DNA of 64,000 bases from Sphingobacterium sp. UT-1RO-CII-1. Lineage in GTDB: Bacteria > Bacteroidota > Bacteroidia > Sphingobacteriales > Sphingobacteriaceae. The first letter of the stretch is position 1. Each line of letters begins with the position of its first letter. Position numbers and translations under genes: made by a program. Positions 53,658-62,008 of this stretch are shown piece after piece. The notes beneath the pieces were generated by a model. The model was not told the DNA's origin. It did not search any database and was given only the letters and a program-made list of their open reading frames with translations. Location: positions 221,948 through 285,947 of the forward strand of contig NZ_JAPPVJ010000006.1 in the NCBI RefSeq assembly GCF_026711005.1. Direction: 5' to 3'.

Positions 53658-55064
53658 ATGGAAGAAGATTTCGAATTTGAGTCGCCCGAAGAGCAAAAGT
53701 TCTCTGTAGATCGGTACGAGGAAATGTTACGTAATGAAGATCAGTACTTCTTTGATACCAAAGCTTTCGAAAGTATCATTGAATACTATACAGACAAAAA
53801 CGAACTAGCAAGAGCGCTACAAGTAGTAGAGTTTGCTACTAACCAACACCCCTATAATATTATATTTGTGCTAAAAAAAGCTCAACTCTTAGCGAGATCG
53901 TTAAAGTTTGACAAGGCACTCGAACAACTCGATAAAGCAACTATTTTAGAGCCCACAAATGGAGAAGTTTACCTACTGAAAGGAAACCTATATTTACTAA
54001 AGGGAGATACCGAGAAAGCAGAAAACTACCTTAAATTGGCAATAGATTATGCCGATGATAATGCCGAAGCGTATTACCAAATGTCAGAGCTTTATCAACT
54101 GAAAGGTGATTATGAAGGAGCTGTATTCTGTCTTAAAAAGTCTTTAGAAAAAAACATGGAAAATGATGACGCACTTCATGCCTTATCATTTTGTTATGAT
54201 ATACTAGAAAGACCTGATGACGCTATTAGTTTTTATCATGACCATATAAATGAGGACCCTTATTCTTATGCTGCTTGGTATAATCTAGGCGTCATATATG
54301 ATAAGCTAGAGCGTTTTGAAGAAGCTATAGACGCATATGATTACGCCATTTTAATTAATGAAGCATTTGTTCCCGCCTATTTCAATAAAGGAAATGCTTT
54401 GGTAAGCACATTAAAGTTTACTGAAGCAATTGAAGTATATAAAAAGACATTTGAATATGATACTCCCACAGCTGATGTTTATTGCGCCATAGGAGAATGT
54501 TACGAAAAGCTAGAAAAAATGGAGGAGGCACGCGAGAACTATAAGAAAGGTGTAAAATTAGACCCAAATCTAGCTGATGCTTGGTTTGGAATAGGAGTGA
54601 CACTAGACTTTGAAGATCGATATTTCGAATCTCTACATTTTTACAAAAAAGCACTGGAAATAGACGACCTTAACCCAGACTATTGGTTTGCAACAGCTGA
54701 TGCACGCTATAAACTTAACCAGTTTGAGAAATCGGTATATGCCTATAATAAAGTAGTAGAGTTGAGTCCAAATGACATAGAGGCGTGGTTAGATTTTTCA
54801 TCAATATACTTTGAAAAAGGGCAGTACAGTGAAGCCATCCACATAATGGAAGAGGCAATTAAAGCAAATCCTAAGGCGTCAGAACTATACTATAGACTTG
54901 TAGCCTATCTCTTCGCCAATGGCCATTATAATGAAGCTCTCAATTTCTTAGAACTCGGATTAGACACGAATCCTGAAAAGTTTTATATATTATTTGACTA
55001 TCTCCCGCAATTACAAGGAAATCAAATAATAGTAGATATCATAAAAAAATACACTAGCAATTAA
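53658..55064 (+). CDS. TPR-repeat protein
   Basis: The 468-residue soluble protein is built almost wholly of tetratricopeptide repeats, about 11-12 of them, at roughly 34-residue spacing (for example AYYQMSELYQLKGDYEGAVF, AWYNLGVIYDKLERFEEAID and DAWFGIGVTLDFEDRYFESL). The N-terminus is acidic (MEEDFEFESPEEQ). It is a protein-interaction scaffold; the partner is unknown. The aroE gene starts on the last base of its stop codon, so the two are translationally coupled. It has no signal peptide. Confidence 0.85.
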   Translation: MEEDFEFESPEEQKFSVDRYEEMLRNEDQYFFDTKAFESIIEYYTDKNELARALQVVEFATNQHPYNIIFVLKKAQLLARSLKFDKALEQLDKATILEPTNGEVYLLKGNLYLLKGDTEKAENYLKLAIDYADDNAEAYYQMSELYQLKGDYEGAVFCLKKSLEKNMENDDALHALSFCYDILERPDDAISFYHDHINEDPYSYAAWYNLGVIYDKLERFEEAIDAYDYAILINEAFVPAYFNKGNALVSTLKFTEAIEVYKKTFEYDTPTADVYCAIGECYEKLEKMEEARENYKKGVKLDPNLADAWFGIGVTLDFEDRYFESLHFYKKALEIDDLNPDYWFATADARYKLNQFEKSVYAYNKVVELSPNDIEAWLDFSSIYFEKGQYSEAIHIMEEAIKANPKASELYYRLVAYLFANGHYNEALNFLELGLDTNPEKFYILFDYLPQLQGNQIIVDIIKKYTSN

Positions 55065-55813
55065 TGAAAAAACTGGGTTTATTAGGTTACCCTTTGGGGC
55101 ATTCATTTTCAAAAAAATATTATCTAGATAAATTTCTAAATGAAAACATCAAAGACATAGACTATGATTTATACCCCATTCCCTCGATAGAGGAGTTAAC
55201 TTCGCTCTATACAGAAGATGAGCGTTTCTATGGCTTCAATGTGACAATTCCTTATAAACAAGAAGTAATAAAGCTATTAAATGACATCTCAGAAGAAGCT
55301 AAAGAAATAGGAGCGGTAAACTGCATTACTATAAAAAGAAAAGCAGGCATCCCCTTTCTAAAAGGATATAACACAGATGCCTATGGTTTTGAAGTCTCAC
55401 TAAAACCTTTACTGAAAAAACAACATAAACAGGCTTTAATCTTAGGTAATGGAGGAGCGGCGAAAGCCGTATCTTACACACTAAAAAAACTGGGGATTCC
55501 TTTTAAAATTATTAGTAGAAGTAAGCAAAATGGTGATTTAACATATGCCGATCTAAACAAAGAGGTGATCACAAACCATCAGGTGATCATCAACTGTTCG
55601 CCAGTGGGCACATTTCCTAATGTCGACGAATCGCCTACCATTCCTTATGAAGGAATAGGAGAACAGCATTTATTATACGATTTAATATACAACCCCGAAG
55701 AGACAGCCTTCCTAAAAGAAGGGCGAAAAAGAAACGCAGTCATTAAAAATGGATATGAAATGCTCGTTAAACAAGCTGATAAAAATTGGGATATTTGGAA
55801 TGAAACTGTATAA
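55064..55813 (+). CDS. aroE: Shikimate dehydrogenase
   Basis: The 249-residue enzyme reduces 3-dehydroshikimate to shikimate in aromatic amino acid synthesis. It has the substrate motif YPLGHSFSKKYY, the catalytic Lys in NVTIPYKQEV, the Asp in NTDAYGF, and the NADPH-binding GNGGAAKAVSYTLKK with ISRS. The start codon shares one base with the stop of the TPR gene (TAATG). The gldD gene overlaps its end by 14 nt. Confidence 0.93.
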   Translation: MKKLGLLGYPLGHSFSKKYYLDKFLNENIKDIDYDLYPIPSIEELTSLYTEDERFYGFNVTIPYKQEVIKLLNDISEEAKEIGAVNCITIKRKAGIPFLKGYNTDAYGFEVSLKPLLKKQHKQALILGNGGAAKAVSYTLKKLGIPFKIISRSKQNGDLTYADLNKEVITNHQVIINCSPVGTFPNVDESPTIPYEGIGEQHLLYDLIYNPEETAFLKEGRKRNAVIKNGYEMLVKQADKNWDIWNETV

Positions 55814-56378
55814 AATACTAGTATTTCTTTTACTGATTAGTTTTACAGCCTGCAACAACGCAGACTTCTCTCCAAAGCCTCGCGGGTTTTATAGAATTTC
55901 ATTTCCTGAAAAAACATACCTTTCAATAAAAGAAGATCTCCCCTATTCTTTTGAAATTCCTTCCTATGCAACTTTAAATATAGATTCATCGGAAGGGACA
56001 AACAGATATTGGAAGAATCTAGATTTTCCAACTTTCAATGCCACACTGCATATTAGCTACTTCCCTATTAGTTCAAAAGCCAATTTAAATCAACTCACAG
56101 AAGACGCCCGCACATTTGCTTTTAAACATTCGGCAAAGGCATCAGCAATTGATCAAATTACTATAAATAAAACGCATAAAAATGTTTACGGATTAACCTA
56201 TTTAATAAAAGGAAATACGGCGTCTAATCTACAATTTTTTCTAACAGATAGCACCAATAAATACTTAAGAGCAGCCCTTTATTTTAATGAAAAACCAAAC
56301 CTAGACTCTATTCAGCCTGTTTTAGATTTTTTACGCCGGGATATAGATCATATTGTTGATACCTTCGAATGGAAATAA
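55800..56378 (+). CDS. gldD: Gliding motility-type lipoprotein GldD
   Basis: With the ATG at 55800 the protein has 192 residues. It has a lipoprotein signal (ILVFLLLISFTACNN, lipid Cys near residue 18) and the GldD signature FSPKPRGFYRISFPEK. An earlier ATG at 55749 lies inside aroE and gives an unlikely N-terminus. GldD is needed for gliding and type IX secretion in Flavobacterium; homologues are also found in non-gliding Bacteroidota. Only gldD is present here, without other gld/spr genes. Confidence 0.88.
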   Translation: MKLYKILVFLLLISFTACNNADFSPKPRGFYRISFPEKTYLSIKEDLPYSFEIPSYATLNIDSSEGTNRYWKNLDFPTFNATLHISYFPISSKANLNQLTEDARTFAFKHSAKASAIDQITINKTHKNVYGLTYLIKGNTASNLQFFLTDSTNKYLRAALYFNEKPNLDSIQPVLDFLRRDIDHIVDTFEWK

Positions 56379-56382
56379 TTAG

Positions 56383-56390
56383 TATTTTTG
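56383..56390 (+). promoter_or_regulatory. TAnnTTTG box just before the MBL hydrolase start codon
   Basis: TATTTTTG, 6 nt before the ATG at 56397 and right after the gldD stop. If active it would give a leaderless transcript. The gene may also be read through from aroE-gldD. Confidence 0.35.
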
Positions 56391-56396
56391 AGTACT

Positions 56397-57038
56397 ATGC
56401 TAAAAGTACATTCCTTTACATTCAACGCCTTTCAGGAAAACAGTTATATTGTTTCCGATGAAGATGGTAACTGCGCTATATTTGACCCAGGCATGTCGGG
56501 TCCTAAAGAAGAGAAAACACTAACATCATATATTGAAGATAACAATCTAACCCCTATTGCCCTCTATAACACACACTGTCATATAGATCATGTATTAGGA
56601 AATAAATTTATTCATGACACTTACGGGCTCATGCCTAACTTTCATGAAGGAGAGTTGCCTCTACTTGTTACAGTTGAAAATATAGCCCCCATGTACGGAT
56701 TCAGGTATGACACATCACCTATACCACAGACTTTTCTACAAGAAGGAGATCCTATTTTAATAGGAAAAAATACACTAAAAGCACTGCTTGTTCCAGGCCA
56801 TTCACCAGCACATTTATGCTTTTATTCCGAAGCACAAGGGTTTATCATTGGGGGGGATGTCCTTTTCAAAAACAGTATAGGCAGAACAGACCTACCAGGT
56901 GGGAATCACGAGCAACTAATGGAAAATATTAAACAAAAAATATATACTTTGCCCGAATCCACTATAATTTACCCTGGCCATGGCCCCTTCACTACAGTGG
57001 GCTTCGAAAAGACAACAAACCCTTTCATACGCGCATAG
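56397..57038 (+). CDS. Metallo-beta-lactamase-fold hydrolase, glyoxalase II-like
   Basis: The 213-residue protein has the MBL zinc motif THCHIDH (59-65), followed by VPGHSPAHLCFY, IGGDVLF and the final YPGHGP. It belongs to the YcbL/GloB-like group, which hydrolyses small thioesters or has unknown targets. An in-frame TTG 3 codons upstream is less likely than the ATG at 56397. The lolE-like gene follows 3 nt after its stop. Confidence 0.88.
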   Translation: MLKVHSFTFNAFQENSYIVSDEDGNCAIFDPGMSGPKEEKTLTSYIEDNNLTPIALYNTHCHIDHVLGNKFIHDTYGLMPNFHEGELPLLVTVENIAPMYGFRYDTSPIPQTFLQEGDPILIGKNTLKALLVPGHSPAHLCFYSEAQGFIIGGDVLFKNSIGRTDLPGGNHEQLMENIKQKIYTLPESTIIYPGHGPFTTVGFEKTTNPFIRA

Positions 57039-57041
57039 TTT

Positions 57042-58271
57042 ATGAGAACCGCACTTTTTTTTGCCCGTCGATATTTATTTTCGAAAAAGTCGGTAAATGC
57101 CATCAACATCATTTCGACAATAAGTGTTGTAGGTGTTTTGGTAAGTAGTGCATCATTAGTTATAGTTTTGTCTTTCTACAATGGAATGGAAAAACTAATA
57201 CTATCTTTATATAGCAACTTCGCTCCTGAGCTTCGGATTGAACCCACTATTGGCAAGACATTTTCTCCCGATAACAAGTTTTTCACAGAGCTCCGAAAAA
57301 ACTCGAAAATTGAAAGTTATACAGAAACATTAGAAGAAAAAGTATTAATAGAATACAATAACTACCAGTTTATTGCTAAAATTAAAGGAGTCGAGCCCGA
57401 AAGCCTAAACCCTATAGAAAGATCCAGCATACTATATGCTGGCGACACCGACATACTAATAGATGGCGAACCTTACGCCATATTAGGCGCTCAAGTGCAA
57501 TCAAACCTGCGCATACCTATTCACGGTCCAAATAATAGAATTAAGCTTTTTACTCCTAGGAAAGGCGCCACCGGCACTTCTATTAATCCATTAGACGAAG
57601 TAAATACTCGCTATATTTCCCCTCGCGCAGTTCTGCAGTACGAACCTGGCTTTGACGATCTAATAATTACACCATTAGAGTTTGCAAAAGATCTAATTAA
57701 TGAACATACTAATATTTCAGCGATTGAAATTTATACTAAAGAAAACACAAAAATTCAATCCCTGAAAAATGAAATAGAAAAAGAATTAGGAACCGACTAT
57801 TTAGTTAAGAATAGAGAGCAACAAAATCCTATGCTATATAAAACAGTCCGCTCTGAAAAATGGGTTGTGTTCTTTATACTTACTGTAATAGGCATTATTG
57901 CTATTTTTAACATAATTGGCTCCTTAACTATGTTGGTAATAGATAAAAAGCAAGATATGCTTACCCTAACTAGCTTAGGAGCAAATAACGAACTTATTCA
58001 GCGTATATTTTTTTATGAAGGTCTAATGATTGCCTTTTTTGGAAGTATTGCTGGTATATTTTTAGGTTTAACATTTTGCTTAATACAGCAAAGCTTTGGG
58101 ATAATTAAACCTAATGACGGAATAGTAGCCATCATGGAAACCTACCCTGTGGATATCAGAGCCACAGATTTTATATTAGTATTTTTCACGGTTATGACCG
58201 TTTCGGCACTAGTATCATACGTCGCCTCAAAATTAAGTGTAAAACAAATTACAACCAGAACAATAAACTAA
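57042..58271 (+). CDS. LolC/LolE-type ABC transporter permease (FtsX/MacB family)
   Basis: The 409-residue protein has an N-terminal membrane helix (residues 17-46), a large periplasmic domain (50-270) and three further helices at the C-terminus (VVFFILTVIGIIAIFNIIGS, then about 320-350 and 370-395), as in LolC/LolE and FtsX permeases. The N-terminus ARRYLFSKKSVNAINIIS is typical of the lipoprotein-releasing group. It probably helps extract lipoproteins for the outer membrane; the ATPase (LolD) is not in this window. It ends 3 nt from the convergent gene at 58275. Confidence 0.88.
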   Translation: MRTALFFARRYLFSKKSVNAINIISTISVVGVLVSSASLVIVLSFYNGMEKLILSLYSNFAPELRIEPTIGKTFSPDNKFFTELRKNSKIESYTETLEEKVLIEYNNYQFIAKIKGVEPESLNPIERSSILYAGDTDILIDGEPYAILGAQVQSNLRIPIHGPNNRIKLFTPRKGATGTSINPLDEVNTRYISPRAVLQYEPGFDDLIITPLEFAKDLINEHTNISAIEIYTKENTKIQSLKNEIEKELGTDYLVKNREQQNPMLYKTVRSEKWVVFFILTVIGIIAIFNIIGSLTMLVIDKKQDMLTLTSLGANNELIQRIFFYEGLMIAFFGSIAGIFLGLTFCLIQQSFGIIKPNDGIVAIMETYPVDIRATDFILVFFTVMTVSALVSYVASKLSVKQITTRTIN

Positions 58272-58274
58272 TGA

Positions 58275-58922
58275 TTAGTATTTAAGCCGCTCACGGCTAT
58301 AATCCCCCTTCACAATTGAATTTATAAATGATCCCCAAGCAAAGGGATTGAGCAAGGGATTTGCATATTTCTGATTGATATTTTTATTTGTCATATTAAT
58401 ATGCCTATGCATCGAATTAAACATGTGCATTTCCTCTCCACTACGAGGCACTACCTTAGACAATGCAGCTAATGCATCGGGAGATAAACTCCTCCGGATA
58501 CGCATCATGGCATCATCACTTACATCCAATGCCATAAAGGCAATGTTAAATTCTTCTATACTAGCCCAAGGAAAAGGTGTAACAGCAGGTAGCTCGATAA
58601 CCATGCTTTTCATACTTATTTTTGCAGTATACTTATCGGAAGTAGTATTGGGGATTACATATTCTAGAGTCTCAAAACCAACAGAGGTAAATCTCAAAGT
58701 ATCTCCAACATGTGCGACGAAACTAAAGTAGCCTTCATGATCAGCTCCATAAGCTTGATTATTATAACTAAGATTAGTAACAGTTACATAAGGTACTGGT
58801 AGCTCCCCTCCTACCGAACTGATCAGTCCGCTAAATTGCAATATCTTCCTTTCTTGCGCATTCACAGAATGCGAGAAAAATAAAAAAATAATCGAAAGCA
58901 AACATGATATCCTCAAAACCAT
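58275..58922 (-). CDS. Exported carboxypeptidase-regulatory-like-domain protein
   Basis: The 215-residue protein has a signal peptide and a CarboxypepD_reg-like (CNA-B/SusC N-domain type) fold (about 25-110: LQFSGLISSVGGELPVPYVTVTN, YFSFVAHVGDTLRFTSVGFE). The second half is not recognised and ends in a helical/basic stretch. Such stand-alone proteins occur often in Bacteroidota and may interact with TonB-linked receptors. Its end is 3 nt from the convergent LolE-like gene. Confidence 0.72.
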   Translation of the reverse strand: MVLRISCLLSIIFLFFSHSVNAQERKILQFSGLISSVGGELPVPYVTVTNLSYNNQAYGADHEGYFSFVAHVGDTLRFTSVGFETLEYVIPNTTSDKYTAKISMKSMVIELPAVTPFPWASIEEFNIAFMALDVSDDAMMRIRRSLSPDALAALSKVVPRSGEEMHMFNSMHRHINMTNKNINQKYANPLLNPFAWGSFINSIVKGDYSRERLKY

Positions 58923-58979
58923 AATCCAAATTTAGCCAATCTTCTATGAAGAGTCTTGTTAAATTTTGTTAACCTTCAA

Positions 58980-59255
58980 TTAAAACCCTGGTGGAGTGAT
59001 AGCATTAGGGTCATTTATATCTGTTAAATTAATAGCTTCAACAGCGGTAATTTCAGGAACAGCTTTCTTGATTGCTTGCTCCAAACCAGCTTTAAATGTC
59101 ATAATACTCATCGAGCAACTTGCACAGGTCCCCAATAACTTTAATTTCACCACATTATCCGGAGTAATTTCTTCAATCGCTACGTTACCTCCATCCGTCT
59201 CTAAATAAGGCCTAATAGAGTCTAATGCTTGTTCTACTCTCTCTAGTAATGTCAT
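58980..59255 (-). CDS. NifU-like iron-sulfur scaffold (Nfu type)
   Basis: The 91-residue protein is a single NifU C-terminal domain, with YLETDGGNVAIEE and the cluster motif CASCSM (a C-x-x-C). It carries and transfers iron-sulfur clusters to target proteins. The length equals that of the small Nfu proteins. It is alone; no suf/isc genes flank it. Confidence 0.92.
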   Translation of the reverse strand: MTLLERVEQALDSIRPYLETDGGNVAIEEITPDNVVKLKLLGTCASCSMSIMTFKAGLEQAIKKAVPEITAVEAINLTDINDPNAITPPGF

Positions 59256-59444
59256 CTTCTATCAATATTTATTTCTTGTAAAGATAGTCAATTTATTAAA
59301 ATATAACAGATACAGATAAAACAAAGCCGCATATTTCAACACTATACTGACATCCCTAAAAAAACGTGGTTAAAGAATGTTAAAACACTATCAATTAATA
59401 TATTCAAGCAAACAATTCGAGTATATTGCGACATTAAAATTTAA

Positions 59445-59475
59445 TTGAATATTGTTTGAATTTCCCGTATATTTG
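59445..59475 (+). promoter_or_regulatory. TTG-N20-TATATTTG promoter of bamD
   Basis: TTG at 59445-59447 and TATATTTG at 59468-59475 with a 20-nt spacer match the consensus well. The ATG at 59480 follows after only 4 nt, so the mRNA should start at the start codon. This also argues against the in-frame ATG at 59456, which lies upstream of the box. Confidence 0.6.
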
Positions 59476-59479
59476 TAAA

Positions 59480-60409
59480 ATGTTGTTAAATAGACGTATT
59501 GTATCATTATTGGCGTTTGTAACGGTTATTCTTTTACTGGCAAGCTGCAAAAGTAAGTTCGAAAAGCTACGAGCTTCCAATAACATCGCCATGAAATATC
59601 AAGAGGCCATCAAGTTTTATGAAAAAAAGAAGTATACAAAGGCCTATACACTATTTGATGACCTGATGGTAAAATATAGAGGTCAGGCCGAGGCGGAAGA
59701 CCTTTACTATTATATGGCCTATACCAACTACCGCTTAAGAGATTACACTTCAGCACGCTACCATTTTAAAAACTTTGCAACCACATACCCTAATAGCGAA
59801 AGAGCTGAAGAATGCAGATTTATGTCTGCTTACTGTTTTTATGTCGATTCGCCACGCGCTGCACTAGACCAAGAAAACAGTAGAAAAGCCATTGATGAAT
59901 TACAGTTATTCATCAACCTCTATCCAGACGGAGAAAAAGCTATAGAAGCTGCGGACCTCATTCAGAAGTTAAGAGATAAATTAGAGCTTAAAGCATTTTC
60001 AAATGCAAAACTATACTTCGACATGGGGCAACCCGATGACTACAGAGCTGCCGTTATTGCTTTAGAAAGTATGTTACGTGAATTCCCCGATACTAAGTAT
60101 GCTGAGGAGGCTGAATTTTTAATTTTAAAATCACAATATTTGTTTGCTGAAAACAGTATGCCTCACAGACAAGAGGCACGTTACAACGAGGCCATCGATT
60201 ATTACCAAATATTTGTCGAAAATTACCCGAATAGTAAACATACTAAAGAAGCCAATGATCTAAGACATAACGCTGAAAAACAAATAGCTTATGTAGTTAG
60301 ACGTATTCAGGAATCGAGCAGACTGCGCGAACAACAGCAGTTAGAATTAGGGATACTTAAGGAAGAGGCTGAAGCAAAGGCTGCTGCTGCTGAAGCTAAT
60401 AATAAATAA
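59480..60409 (+). CDS. bamD: Outer membrane assembly lipoprotein BamD-like
   Basis: From the ATG at 59480 the protein has 309 residues. It has a lipoprotein signal peptide (VTVILLLASCKSK) and five or so TPR-like repeats (for example AIKFYEKKKYTKAYTLFDD, YHFKNFATTYPNSERAEE, AIDYYQIFVENYPNSKHTKE), with a Glu/Ala-rich coiled-coil end. BamD helps insert beta-barrels into the outer membrane with BamA. It heads a conserved Bacteroidota block bamD-rpoZ-coaBC, with gaps of 34 and 23 nt. Confidence 0.9.
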   Translation: MLLNRRIVSLLAFVTVILLLASCKSKFEKLRASNNIAMKYQEAIKFYEKKKYTKAYTLFDDLMVKYRGQAEAEDLYYYMAYTNYRLRDYTSARYHFKNFATTYPNSERAEECRFMSAYCFYVDSPRAALDQENSRKAIDELQLFINLYPDGEKAIEAADLIQKLRDKLELKAFSNAKLYFDMGQPDDYRAAVIALESMLREFPDTKYAEEAEFLILKSQYLFAENSMPHRQEARYNEAIDYYQIFVENYPNSKHTKEANDLRHNAEKQIAYVVRRIQESSRLREQQQLELGILKEEAEAKAAAAEANNK

Positions 60410-60443
60410 ATTTAACACAGAACATTTACATTACACTTTTATA

Positions 60444-60773
60444 ATGAGTCAGAATAAAAAAACTGTTACGCCTAATTCAACTGTAACAAGAGATTTAAGA
60501 GATTTAGATGTACAAACAGGCAATATATACGAATCTATTGTTGTTATATCAAAAAGAGCAAATCAAATTGCAGTAGAAGTTAAAGAAGAGTTAAACGCTA
60601 AATTAGCAGAATTCGCAAGCACAAGCGACAATTTGGAAGAAGTCTTCGAAAACCGTGAGCAAATTGAAATCTCAAAATATTACGAGCGTTTACCAAAACC
60701 TACTTTAGTTGCTATTGACGAGTTCTTAAACGATAAAGTTTATTATAGAAACCCATCTAAGGATCAAGAATAA
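60444..60773 (+). CDS. rpoZ: RNA polymerase omega subunit (Bacteroidota type)
   Basis: The 109-residue protein has the omega core (TGNIYESIVVISKRANQIA, about 25-46), longer at both ends than E. coli omega. The position between bamD and coaBC is the standard one in Bacteroidota. Omega helps assemble the polymerase beta' subunit. Confidence 0.88.
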   Translation: MSQNKKTVTPNSTVTRDLRDLDVQTGNIYESIVVISKRANQIAVEVKEELNAKLAEFASTSDNLEEVFENREQIEISKYYERLPKPTLVAIDEFLNDKVYYRNPSKDQE

Positions 60774-60796
60774 ATTTATAAAAAGCTCATCTAAAG

Positions 60797-62008
60797 ATGC
60801 TTTTACAGGGAAAGAGAATAATAATTGGGATATGCGGCAGTATTGCCGCATATAAAATAGCCTCACTTACTCGCCTATTGGTCAAGAAAGGTGTCGGTGT
60901 ACAGATTATTATGACACCCGAATCCAAAGAGTTTATAACACCTTTAACACTAGCAGCACTATCAAAAAATCCAGTTTTATCTGATTATTACAACCCACAA
61001 AATGGAGAGTGGCATAACCATGTAGAATTGGGATTAAAGGCTGATTTGCTTCTAATAGCCCCGGCATCTGCCAACACATTAAGTAAAATGGCGCAGGGCG
61101 CTTGCGACAATTTGCTTCTCGCTACTTACTTATCAGCTAGATGTCCCGTCTTTTTCGCTCCAGCCATGGATCTAGATATGTGGAAACACCCGACGACTCA
61201 GGCCAACGTCGCTAAATTAATATCCTACGGCAATAAAGTTATTAGCCCAGGGACAGGAGAGCTAGCAAGTGGCTTAGTGGGGGAGGGTAGATTAGCCGAG
61301 CCGGAAGAAATATTAGAATTTATAGTAGATTTTTTTTCAAATTCCCTTCCATTAAAAGGTAAAAAAGCTTTAGTAACAGCAGGGCCAACCTACGAAGCAA
61401 TTGACCCTGTCCGATTTATAGGTAACCATTCCAGTGGGAAAATGGGTTATGCTATTGCAGAACAATTAAAGCGACTAGGAGCTACTGTAACATTAATATC
61501 AGGCCCTACTTCGCTTCCTAAACCAGCAGGAGTTACCACAATTCCCGTTCTATCTGCTCAGCAAATGTTTGATAATTGCAAAGAATACTTTCCAGAGGCT
61601 GACATTTTAGTAATGAGCGCTGCAGTTGCTGATTATACTCCTCTTGAAGTTGCTACACAAAAAATAAAAAAAATTACAGAAGACTTTACTATACAGCTTA
61701 AAAAAACAAATGACATATTAGCTTTCCTCGGTGCACAAAAACAAAAAAAACAAACCGTGGTAGGCTTTGCCTTAGAAACTAATAATGAGCTAGAAAACGC
61801 TAAAAACAAGCTGATTCGAAAGAATTTAGATTTTATTGTCTTAAACTCTATGCAAGATCAAGGTGCAGGTTTCGGTTCAGATACCAATAAAATAACTATA
61901 ATATCTAAAAACAATCAAGAGAGCAAATACCAGTTAAAAAGCAAAACTGAAGTCGCTAAAGATATTTGCAGGCATATTATAGAGCATCAGAACTTTATAA
62001 ATTCATAA
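60797..62008 (+). CDS. coaBC: Bifunctional phosphopantothenoylcysteine decarboxylase / phosphopantothenate-cysteine ligase
   Basis: The 403-residue protein has the flavoprotein CoaC half (1-180, with GICGSIAAYKIASLTR, ASANTLSKMAQGACDNLL and PAMDLDMW) and the CoaB half (from about 190, with VTAGPTYEAIDPVRFIGNHSSGKMG and MSAAVADYTP). It carries out two steps of coenzyme A synthesis. It is the last gene of the bamD-rpoZ-coaBC unit, and its end overlaps the convergent methyltransferase gene by 14 nt. Confidence 0.95.
   Translation: MLLQGKRIIIGICGSIAAYKIASLTRLLVKKGVGVQIIMTPESKEFITPLTLAALSKNPVLSDYYNPQNGEWHNHVELGLKADLLLIAPASANTLSKMAQGACDNLLLATYLSARCPVFFAPAMDLDMWKHPTTQANVAKLISYGNKVISPGTGELASGLVGEGRLAEPEEILEFIVDFFSNSLPLKGKKALVTAGPTYEAIDPVRFIGNHSSGKMGYAIAEQLKRLGATVTLISGPTSLPKPAGVTTIPVLSAQQMFDNCKEYFPEADILVMSAAVADYTPLEVATQKIKKITEDFTIQLKKTNDILAFLGAQKQKKQTVVGFALETNNELENAKNKLIRKNLDFIVLNSMQDQGAGFGSDTNKITIISKNNQESKYQLKSKTEVAKDICRHIIEHQNFINS

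Noticed and set aside
58957..58974. Second possible Pho-type repeat (TTAACAA twice on the minus strand) near the carboxypeptidase-regulatory-like gene
   Set aside because: The period is 10 bp, not 11, no TAnnTTTG box follows at the right distance, and the gene has no link to phosphate.
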